Origin: Desulfobacterales bacterium
GTDB taxonomy: Bacteria > Desulfobacterota > Desulfobacteria > Desulfobacterales > 4be13
Assembly (NCBI GenBank): GCA_029934695.1
Contig: JAOZLU010000097.1
Coordinates: forward strand, 1 to 16,231
Length of the DNA stretch: 16,231 nt
Direction of reading: 5' to 3'
Of the stretch, positions 5,870 through 11,910 are shown piece by piece. The translations under genes and the position numbers were made by a program. The notes beneath the pieces are model-generated. The model was given only the letters and a program-made list of their open reading frames with translations. It ran no database searches and was not told where the DNA came from. Each line of letters opens with the position of its first letter. Positions within the stretch are counted from its first letter, which is position 1.

Positions 5870-6982
5870 TTATTGTTTTTCCCTATTCATCATTTCCATC
5901 ATTTTTCTCATTCTTTCCATTTTTTTATTATCTTTTGTTTTCGGCATCACATTTTTTTTGTGTATCATTCCCTGTGACGCCATATATATAAGGTATTGCT
6001 GATTTGTAACCTTATTCTGCCAGTGTCCCAAAAAATCTGCCGCCAATATGCCACCGCCAAAAATAGTGAAAAGTATCAGGCAGGCTATAACGGGTCTGAC
6101 AGGCAAAGCCTTTGAAAAAAATGACAGTCTGAGTGTTTCCTTTTCAGGGCAGACACTGGTACACCGCAAACAAACGGTACATTCATCTGAATGGACAATT
6201 CTCTTTTCACTTATACTTATCAATGAAGGACAAACTCTGTCGCATTGACCACAGCCGGTACATGATTCTGAATCTCTTCTGATTTTGCAGGCACTTAGAA
6301 AACCGATAAAACCTGTAACAGCTCCGTAGGGACAAAGATATCTGCACCAGAAATTATTAAAAATAACAGTAAGCACAACAAGAAAGATAATAACAATCAA
6401 TGCGGTAAATGAAATATTCGTAAAAAATTTTAACATTTTAATATCTGAAATAACATTATACGGGCTGTATATAAATTGTTCCACCGCCCTTCCGGACATT
6501 TTAACAAAAATGGTATAGACAAAAAAAACAGCTAGCAGATACTTTATGCTCCGCAATATAAAATCAGCATAAAAAGGCATCTTTACAGGTTTTTTGAATA
6601 AAACAGAATTTATTTTTGCCAGATACTCGGACAATAAAGCAAAAGGACAGACCCAGCTGCAAAAACTTTTTTTCATAATTAGAGAACTTAAACAGACTAA
6701 AAGAAAAAAAACGAGCCCGGAAGGATGAACTTCATTAACAACCCCGGTCATAATAAAATATTTAAGGCTTACAAGTGCACCTATAGGCAGAAAAGCCTCA
6801 ACCCCTGCCGGTCTTTCAATATCAGGAATTTTCCCGTTTTCAAGTTGTGTGACAAAAGAAAAAAACTGAATACCTATAACAATAACAATACTGAAAAAAA
6901 CAAGTTGCACAAATCGTCTTATTAATTGTGAATCAATTTTATCCAATAAGATTTTCATTTCCCACCCCATTATCACATCCAA
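5870..6982 (-). CDS. NapH/YccM-like membrane polyferredoxin
   Basis: This is a 4Fe-4S integral membrane protein of 362-370 aa that probably passes electrons between the quinone pool and a periplasmic or cytoplasmic partner. About six TM segments are visible (near 21-44, 60-81, 87-102, 144-162, 190-208 and 297-318). Two CxxxCP motifs flank membrane segments (C108/C112 in FCSWVCP and C213/C217 in WCRYLCP), as in NapH, NosR and CcoG relatives. A ferredoxin domain has two clusters, C241-C244-C247-C251 and C268-C271-C274-C278. The C-terminus is Lys/Met-rich. Possible starts are 6982 or the later ATG at 6958 (MKILLDK), which has GGGGTGG just upstream. The physiological partner is not in the window. 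Confidence 0.88.
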   Translation of the reverse strand: MDVIMGWEMKILLDKIDSQLIRRFVQLVFFSIVIVIGIQFFSFVTQLENGKIPDIERPAGVEAFLPIGALVSLKYFIMTGVVNEVHPSGLVFFLLVCLSSLIMKKSFCSWVCPFALLSEYLAKINSVLFKKPVKMPFYADFILRSIKYLLAVFFVYTIFVKMSGRAVEQFIYSPYNVISDIKMLKFFTNISFTALIVIIFLVVLTVIFNNFWCRYLCPYGAVTGFIGFLSACKIRRDSESCTGCGQCDRVCPSLISISEKRIVHSDECTVCLRCTSVCPEKETLRLSFFSKALPVRPVIACLILFTIFGGGILAADFLGHWQNKVTNQQYLIYMASQGMIHKKNVMPKTKDNKKMERMRKMMEMMNREKQ

Positions 6983-7187
6983 AATTCAGGTTATCTGCGA
7001 TTTTTCGGTTATTATTTACCAGAAGTGCCAGCAACATGATAACCGCACCAAGTCCGGCAGGTATGAGCACATATAAATAACATAGACTGTGAGTTATTAT
7101 ATTCATAAATGATTTTGTTTTTTTATTTCTCATATGGGATAAAAAATCTCTCTCAGAAATAACACCGATAGCTTCACCTTCTTTCAT
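6939..7187 (-). CDS. Small single-TM membrane protein, unknown
   Basis: This is an 82-aa frame with one clear hydrophobic segment (YLYVLIPAGLGAVIMLLALL, about residues 38-58) between a basic N-terminal part and a short polar tail. The stop overlaps the start of the polyferredoxin gene by 20-44 nt, which suggests coupling. A stop codon just upstream closes the frame. Ribosome sites are weak for every Met, and the true start may be Met19 or Met28. The first residues (GEAIGVISERDFL) resemble the edge of a CBS domain, possibly by chance. By position it may be a small subunit or assembly partner of the polyferredoxin. Confidence 0.45.
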   Translation of the reverse strand: MKEGEAIGVISERDFLSHMRNKKTKSFMNIITHSLCYLYVLIPAGLGAVIMLLALLVNNNRKIADNLNFGCDNGVGNENLIG

Positions 7188-7256
7188 TGCGTCTGCCTAT
7201 TCGCCGGGGGAATCGCAGGTTGCGCAGGACAAAACCGGACTGCCCTGACCATCCGT

Positions 7257-7697
7257 TTATTCTGTCGCCGGATATAGTATCCTGTCAGTTTTTCCGGATC
7301 GTGATCGCACTCTTCGGAAATCAGATGCCGTGCCTCCCTTCAAAACCAGCAGTTTAAGATATTTTCTTCTGATATCATCATAAGAACCGCTGGATATGTT
7401 CTCCTCATATTTATCATTAAGAATGTTTATTATCTCTCTTGTCTTCAGTGAGACTGAATCTGACAAATCTTTTATGTCATTCCAACTGTTATTGATATCT
7501 TTATGAATCACGACTAAAAAAACCAGTGCCATTCTTTCCAGCCTTCTGGCTGTCATTTTATCAATAGGCATGTCGAATATCTCAAGTATTTCAACTGTCT
7601 GACATATAAGTTGTTTCAGATCGTCTGATTTTGATCTGAACGGACGGGATTTTGAAAGAAAGTCAACAGATTTTTTATCTGACATCTTGTTATTCAT
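7257..7697 (-). CDS. BsuBI/PstI-type restriction enzyme N-terminal fragment
   Basis: This 146-aa protein resembles the N-terminal winged-helix domain of BsuBI/PstI-family type II restriction enzymes. Supporting motifs are ILEIFDMPIDKMTARRLERM, then a MALVFL helix, NNSWNDIKDLS, REIINILNDKYEENISSGSY and DDIRRKYLKLLVL. In the family this domain is followed by a PD-(D/E)XK catalytic domain. Here the protein ends soon after in a basic tail (DFRRVRSRSGKTDR) with no such domain, so it is probably a truncated gene or a stand-alone DNA-binding remnant. It lies 33 nt after the truncated DUF262 gene and in the same direction as the methyltransferase, within one decayed restriction-modification cluster. 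Confidence 0.6.
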   Translation of the reverse strand: MNNKMSDKKSVDFLSKSRPFRSKSDDLKQLICQTVEILEIFDMPIDKMTARRLERMALVFLVVIHKDINNSWNDIKDLSDSVSLKTREIINILNDKYEENISSGSYDDIRRKYLKLLVLKGGTASDFRRVRSRSGKTDRILYPATE

Positions 7698-7730
7698 TTT
7701 AATTAAACATTTCCAACTGCCTTGCTTTTT

Positions 7731-8105
7731 TCACAACCCTGCTTTCGGAACTTTTGCCATACCGCCAAAATATTGCTTCATGTCATTTTCATCTTTGATG
7801 GCAAACTTGTCCGTCACAAAACGGCCAACGCTAGTTATTCGCTGTTGCCCGTCTAAAACTTCCAGATTGTTTTCAGGAATCCTATTGAAATAAATCAAGC
7901 CGATTGGGTACCCTTTGAGCATTGATTCAATGACGGCCATTTCTTTCTTACCGTTATCTGAAGCATAGATATAGTTACGCTGATATTCCGGCTGAATAGT
8001 GAGCTTGCCCGACAAACCGAAGAGCCCCTTGCCCTCAAGTTCGTTATAGACGAACCCATGGCAAATATCTTTGACAGTGATGTCGGTTTTTAAGATGGTT
8101 TTCAT
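7731..8105 (-). pseudogene. Truncated DUF262 (GmrSD-N/ParB-like) protein
   Basis: The 124-aa product carries the N-terminal DUF262 domain: IQPEYQRNYIY (residues 37-47), VIESMLKGYPIGLIYFN, and the signature VLDGQQRITSVGRF (DGQQR at 85-89). Full-length relatives are about 350-600 aa and often end in an HNH nuclease; they include the GmrSD type IV restriction enzyme. This one stops shortly after QYFGGMA. The start is the ATG at 8105, which overlaps the methyltransferase stop as ATGA with AGGA upstream. In another frame the next 20 codons end ARQLEMFN before a TAA, a plausible tail of a different protein and possibly a deletion junction. It is likely inactive as a nuclease, though a short DUF262 product could persist. 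Confidence 0.75.
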
Positions 8106-9331
8106 TTTGTAAGTTTCCTGTGTTTTATAAGTACGCGAACATAGACCTGAATGTAATAACAATCATCAACTACATAGTACGTTGTGCCAGCTGGAGGCGA
8201 ATCTAATCTCAGTGTGGCTCCGTCATTGAGTTTTGTCACTTCGCTTCTTTTCCCATTTGAGTTGACCTGAATTTGGGGCGGATATGTTTTTATCGCTGTG
8301 CCGAACCAAGTTTTCGTCAGGCCAATAATCTCAAACTGCTCAGGGTTATATTTATCCAAAAAAGTGATCGGCACGCCCATAACTCCGTCATAGTCGCTTG
8401 GAATGGCATCAGTAAACGGAACCTCTATGGCATCGTAATTGTCGTATTCGTCATACTTCGTTTTGCCTTTGATGTTCTTGTGTTTGCTGTATTTCAAATT
8501 TTCTCTCATGGTCATGAGCGGCAACGGTTGGTGGCGGCGGCCGTGGTCGAGATTGGTGAACCAACATGAGTTTCCCAATCTTGTATAATCACCCACATAG
8601 CCAAGTCAAGCCGCCTTTTGTCTATCTCTATCTGCGATCTCTGAGCCGTTTGGTACGGCAAACACCATGTCACTCCCGTTCCCAGTCGCTCCAAGCCATA
8701 GCCGATTTGCTCTTATCAGCGGGAAAATCTCTTTGCAGGTAATTGCATTCATGCTGCCGATAATGACGAACTGTTTGTTGTAATCAAAAAGTTGTTTAAC
8801 ATACGGGCGAAACAGGCTAAATGGTGGATTGGTTATCACTATATCTGATTGTTTCAGAATATCTATACATTCATCGCTACGGAAATCTCCGTCACCTTCT
8901 AACGGTGTCCACTTGTTCTGTTTGTTTGCCTTTAACTGCTTGGCAACATCCTTTAGGTCGAACTCGCCGTCGCCGTCCATGTCGTGTGCTTCATTGATAA
9001 TGAACTTATTGGCTGTTACCTTGGGGCGACCTTTTGATTTTGCGAGAGATTTGTCGTCGCCAAACAAACCCAGCTGTGTGTTGGCTACAGGCGAGGGCTT
9101 GTAGCTGGTAGTGATAAGCTGTTTCAATCCGAGCTTGTTGAAATTGAGCACGAAATAGCGAAAGAAATTGCTCTCATACGGATCGTCGCAGTTGCAATAC
9201 ACCACCTTGTTGCGGAAAACATCGGGGTTGTATTCCAGGTACGCTTCAATCTCTTTCTGAATATCGCCGAACTGGGTATAAAACTCGTCATTTTTTGCCT
9301 TTTTAGCGCTTGTGAGATTTTTGTTCGCCAT
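8102..9331 (-). pseudogene. EcoRI-family adenine DNA methyltransferase, in-frame TGA
   Basis: This frame of 410 codons encodes an M.EcoRI-like N6-adenine methyltransferase. Conserved blocks are KKAKNDEFYTQFGDIQKEIE (11-30), VVYCNCDDPYESNFFRYF (43-60), the PLEGDGDFRSDEC block, the catalytic motif DIVITNPPF (NPPF at 168-171), NAITCKEIFPLI, and after codon 242 WFTNLDHGRRH, YDNYDAIEVP and DYDGVMGVPITFLDKYNPEQ. Codon 242 (8606-8608) is TGA. The frame resumes without a shift as LGYVGDYTRLGN, so one nonsense change, for example CGA to TGA, explains it. AGGAAG precedes the ATG at 9331, which lies 34 nt inside the cassette boundary set by the attC at 9365-9421. Alternatives are readthrough or a split two-chain enzyme. 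Confidence 0.88.
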
Positions 9332-9364
9332 GTTACTTCCTGTTATATCGTTATAATTTTGGGG

Positions 9365-9421
9365 GCCCTAACGCTTGAATTCAGCAGCGGCGTAGCCGTC
9401 CGCTGGAATGATTTGTTGGGC
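9365..9421 (-). other. Integron attC site (57 bp)
   Basis: On the minus strand the outer boxes are GCCCAAC and GTTAGGGC. The inner arms are CAGCGG-A-CGGC and GCCG-CTGCTG around a TAC loop. Pairing is complete with one G-T wobble, and a single extrahelical A sits at the canonical place. The 57-bp length fits the short attC class. It lies just after the stop (9439-9441) of a frameshifted cassette gene and just before the methyltransferase gene, so it marks a cassette boundary read in the minus direction. Confidence 0.88.
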
Positions 9422-9438
9422 ATTAATTTTTGATAAAT

Positions 9439-9806
9439 TTAAAGCAAATGGACACTGATCCCGGAATTCGGTCCAAGTGGCAACCCAAGAGCAGTGTCAA
9501 CTCCGGGATGAGTCCGTAAATCTTGAAGCAATGATTTCGCTGAAACTTGCTGCCCTATTTTTCTCTCTGATTCCGAGCGTGCGTTTTGAACACCTTTGCT
9601 CTATATACGACTACATCGGAAGTGCCAGATTCAATTGAACGGAGACACACAGCACGTATATAAAAGCGATTGAATTCCCCTTCAGCCAGCATTTCATGAG
9701 CATTCCTTCGCATTACTGGTGGCTTTGAGAACTTACCGGATTTTAACTTTCTTGGTTTCTCATGAGAATTGAGTCGATTTTTTATCTCAGCAGAGAGTGT
9801 AACATA
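9439..9806 (-). pseudogene. Frameshifted, 5'-truncated cassette gene of unknown function
   Basis: On the minus strand an open stretch reads PRKLKSGKFSKPPVMRRNAH, then EMLAEGEFNRFYIRAVCLRS and SDVVVYRAK. It continues in the frame one base back as GVQNARSESERKIGQQVSAK, DLRTHPGVDTALGLPLGPNS and GISVHLL, then TAA. A single missing base near AAAGGTG joins two protein-like halves. An in-frame TGA at 9807-9809 and a dispersed repeat starting at 9809 cut off the 5' end. I do not recognise a named family, but the composition and the position directly before attC fit a cassette protein of 120 aa or more. It is probably dead unless the indel is a sequencing error. Confidence 0.75.
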
Positions 9807-9808
9807 TC

Positions 9809-10040
9809 ACACTGCAAAACATGGAAAATCCCCTCTGAATTTTCCATCTGCACCCTGTGTCAGTTTATATAGAACGCATGGAAAATTCCCGCACTTTTTC
9901 CCATATATTTGCGATATTATGCAGTCTGAAACGGAAAAATCCTCCTGATTTTTCCGTCTGTCATAAAACAGTGCATGGAAGCTGTATCCCAAAATCTCTA
10001 ATTTTCTTTTATCAGGCCCGCGCGCTCAAATGCGCTGAAC
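9809..10040 (+). repeat. Dispersed multi-hairpin repeat, copy 2
   Basis: This copy matches 837-1083 over about 230 bp. The stems are ATGGAAAAT/ATTTTCCAT near 9820, GGAAAA/TTTTCC near 9880 and ACGGAAAAAT/ATTTTTCCGT near 9930. Compared with copy 1, the second stem changes A-T to G-C on both arms, a compensatory change. Its right end contains the last codons and stop of the RsbRD-N gene, and its left end abuts the truncated cassette gene. Confidence 0.8.
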
Positions 10041-10534
10041 GTCCTGTTTTTTTCCTCGTTTGCTTTGATCCGGAAGAGTGTTTCCCTGCATTTCAGATAA
10101 ATGTCAAAGGCCATAAGCGCGATCTCATCAATTTTTGATTCCAGAGATAGCCACTCGCTTAAAGGCTGATCCTTTATATAATCTCTGAGGATTTCTTTCA
10201 GAAAAAAAATAAAGCCGGTGGCATCTGAAGGAGAAAAATCCTGAATAGCGCGGATTCGGATGATCGGATCAAGAGAAGTCAGAATGGTTTCCCTGTCCAT
10301 GTTGCCAAAAAGTTCGTCAAACATCGCATCCAGCCCCTGAATAGTCGCCCCTCCCACAGGATTGGCGAAAGGGTCTTTCTGACTTTTTAAAAATCTGGAT
10401 GTATCAGCAGGATAGGTGTCAACAACCATCTCAAACCATCTTTTTGTGATGGCATTTTTTCTTTTTTTGATATTTTTCAAAGTTTGCGTTTCCAGTTTGC
10501 GTTTCCAGTTTGCGTTTCCAGTTTCCAGTTTCAA
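9998..10534 (-). CDS. RsbRD N-terminal-domain protein (dsrM-upstream type)
   Basis: This protein of about 160-178 aa carries the RsbT co-antagonist RsbRD N-terminal domain. Visible features are AITKRWFEMVVDTYPADTSR, FLKSQKDPFANPVG, IRIRAIQDFSPSDATGFIFF, LSLESKIDEIALMAFDIYLK and RTFSAFERAGLIKEN. In sulfate reducers a stand-alone protein of this type is commonly encoded just upstream of dsrMKJOP, the membrane electron-transfer complex of dissimilatory sulfite reduction; its exact role is not established. Here no dsrM follows; a repeat and cassette debris do. The first start is a TTG at 10534 before a 13-bp tandem repeat, and a TTG at 10480 with GGAAA upstream is equally plausible. A strong promoter lies at 10585-10613. 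Confidence 0.85.
   Translation of the reverse strand: MKLETGNANWKRKLETQTLKNIKKRKNAITKRWFEMVVDTYPADTSRFLKSQKDPFANPVGGATIQGLDAMFDELFGNMDRETILTSLDPIIRIRAIQDFSPSDATGFIFFLKEILRDYIKDQPLSEWLSLESKIDEIALMAFDIYLKCRETLFRIKANEEKNRTFSAFERAGLIKEN
10482..10527. repeat. 13-bp tandem repeat at gene start
   Basis: Three perfect copies of GTTTGCGTTTCCA (10482-10520) are followed by a partial unit GTTTCCA. On the coding (minus) strand this is ACTGGAAACGCAA-type sequence at the beginning of the RsbRD-N gene. The unit is not a multiple of three, and each unit carries a GGAAA that could act as a ribosome site. Confidence 0.9.
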
Positions 10535-10584
10535 CTTTTCATTGCTGTAATGATAAAAAACTGGAAGTCTGCTATGAATGACAT

Positions 10585-10613
10585 GCTATAAACAATTTAT
10601 AAATCCATGTCAA
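10585..10613 (-). promoter_or_regulatory. Sigma70-type promoter for RsbRD-N gene
   Basis: On the minus strand, TTGACA (10613-10608) is separated by 17 bp from TATAGC (10590-10585), a perfect -35 and a 4/6 -10. It is about 50 bp before the TTG at 10534 and is the best promoter match I noticed in the window. Confidence 0.7.
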
Positions 10614-10658
10614 GGATAAATAAAAAAAGGCGTGTCAGAGCGGAACCTCTGAAGGAGT

Positions 10659-10677
10659 GCTGAAATGAAATTTCAGC
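10659..10677. promoter_or_regulatory. Perfect 8-bp inverted repeat upstream of promoter
   Basis: GCTGAAAT and ATTTCAGC are separated by GAA. The repeat lies about 45 bp upstream of the -35 box of the RsbRD-N gene. It could be an operator or a small hairpin; no T-tract makes it a terminator. Confidence 0.35.
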
Positions 10678-10820
10678 ATTGATAACACCTTTGTATCAAA
10701 TCCATGAATGCACTTTTTGTCCTGTAAAGACGAGGCCGTTGTCGCAAGTAATCAGTATGACACCCGGCCTTACGGGACCCGAACTTATGAGGAAAGATAC
10801 GGCAACGGCAGATCGCTGAG

Positions 10821-10977
10821 GTAAGTAATTGGCCATATATTTTAAGGTATTTTCATATTGTGAACCGCGGATGAACGCAGATGAACGCAGACGGCGGACT
10901 TATCAGCGTTCATCCGCGGTCTGTGAGAGCTGTTTTCCCGGAAAAAAATCCTGGAAAACTTTTGGCCAGGTACTTAC
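10821..10977. mobile_element. MITE-like element family B, copy 1
   Basis: The 157-bp element is bounded by imperfect inverted repeats, GTAAGTAATTGGCCA on the left and GTAAGTACCTGGCCA read inward from the right (13/15). Inside is a perfect 15-bp inverted repeat, ACCGCGGATGAACGC (10864-10878) with its complement at 10906-10920. A second copy lies at 11630-11773. No target duplication is visible and no protein is encoded. Confidence 0.75.
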
Positions 10978-11011
10978 AACGACGAGGACCAAACCAACCC
11001 TTGAAAACAAG

Positions 11012-11174
11012 CTGATTATAACGGATTCAGGGGAGGCTCCCGTGCCCTCAGACAGATCCGGCAGAACGTGCAGGTTTAAGCTTTGTGCCCTCTTGTGCCC
11101 CTTTGTGTCCTCTGTGGTTAGAAAGGTGCGGCGCAGGGCTGATTTCAGGGATCCCCTGAAAGCGTTATAATCAG
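11012..11174. mobile_element. MITE family A, copy 2 (163 bp, 8-bp TSD)
   Basis: The left end is CTGATTATAACGGATT and the right end is its near-complement, CGTTATAATCAG. It is flanked by the exact 8-bp direct repeat AAAACAAG (11004-11011 and 11175-11182). The interior holds tandem-like TTTGTGCCC/TTTGTGTCC words. Confidence 0.95.
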
Positions 11175-11182
11175 AAAACAAG

Positions 11183-11298
11183 ATTGAAGAATCATCCGGA
11201 AAATCGGGCAGATTTTTTGTCTGCCAGCAGGAAAATGCTCCCCTGAAATACTGTTTTCACCCTATTGATCATTTCCCTGTTTTATGAAATAAAAAGAA
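11183..11298. other. Spacer between MITE copies, no gene seen
   Basis: The only structure noticed is a short hairpin GGCAGA/TCTGCC with a T-rich loop near 11210. No coding frame, promoter or repeat match is supported here. Confidence 0.5.
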
Positions 11299-11306
11299 TA
11301 AATGCG

Positions 11307-11481
11307 CTGATTATAACGGATTCAGGGGAGGCTCCCGCACCTGCCCTCAGACAGATCCGGGAACGTGCAGGTTTAAACTTTGTGCCCCGGGTTTAAAATT
11401 TGTGCCCCTTGTGCCCCCTTTGTGTCCTTTGTGGTTAAAAAGGTGCTGATTTCAGACCTCCCCTAAAAGCGTTATAATCAG
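11307..11481. mobile_element. MITE family A, copy 3 (175 bp, 8-bp TSD)
   Basis: The ends are the same as in the other two copies. It is flanked by the exact 8-bp direct repeat TAAATGCG (11299-11306 and 11482-11489). It closely resembles copy 2, with a short internal duplication around GTTTAAAnTTTGTGCCCC. Confidence 0.95.
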
Positions 11482-11629
11482 TAAATGCGTTTTCAGCCTC
11501 AAAAATCATAGCGGATTTAAAAGATCGGACTTTATTATTCCGACAGTCAACCATCAAACAAAAATCTGCTTGAAAATACTTATGACTTCTGCTAAATATC
11601 CAGCCAAAAGTTTTGCGGATTTTCTGTTA

Positions 11630-11773
11630 TAAGTAATTGGCCATGTTTTAAGGTATTCGCATATTGTGAACCGCAGATGAACGCAGACGGCGGACTCATC
11701 AGTGTTCATCCGCGGTTTGTGAAAGCTGTTTTCCCAGAAAAAAATTCCGGAAAATTTATGGCCAGGCACTTAC
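11630..11773. mobile_element. MITE-like element family B, copy 2
   Basis: This copy of 144 bp matches 10821-10977 along its length, including TAAGTAATTGGCCAT at the left, GAACCGCAGATGAACGCAGA and the right end GGCCAGGCACTTAC. The internal palindrome has diverged here (GAACCGCAG against CCGCGGTTTG). It ends about 135 bp before the PPDK-like gene. Confidence 0.75.
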
Positions 11774-11799
11774 TCTTTTACAGAAAATATTCCTGTCGG

Positions 11800-11839
11800 G
11801 ATTGGTAAATCCGGCGTATTCAGTTCGGAACTGCCAATC
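11800..11839 (+). promoter_or_regulatory. Leader stem-loop before PPDK-like gene
   Basis: GATTGG (11800-11805) pairs with CCAATC (11834-11839), enclosing a CAGTTC-G-GAACTG palindrome (11821-11833). It sits 71 nt before the TTG start in the untranslated leader. A regulatory role is possible but not shown. Confidence 0.35.
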
Positions 11840-11910
11840 CGAACCAGTTGAATTGCGAAGTGCCGAGACTGGCAATATATGCCCTGATCATTTTGGAAAG
11901 GAAATAAAAT

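Noticed and set aside
8606..8608. Selenocysteine decoding of the TGA in the methyltransferase
   Set aside because: No stable hairpin is evident just downstream, relatives are not known as selenoproteins, and a simple nonsense mutation in a decayed cluster is enough.
10829..11181. Open frames of about 92-113 codons on both strands
   Set aside because: They run through two different MITE-like repeats and their TIRs; their translation is of repeat DNA only.
10821..11773. CRISPR array from repeated GATGAACGCAGA-like words and recurrent units
   Set aside because: Units are few, unevenly spaced and bounded by inverted repeats; there are no regular spacers and no cas genes.
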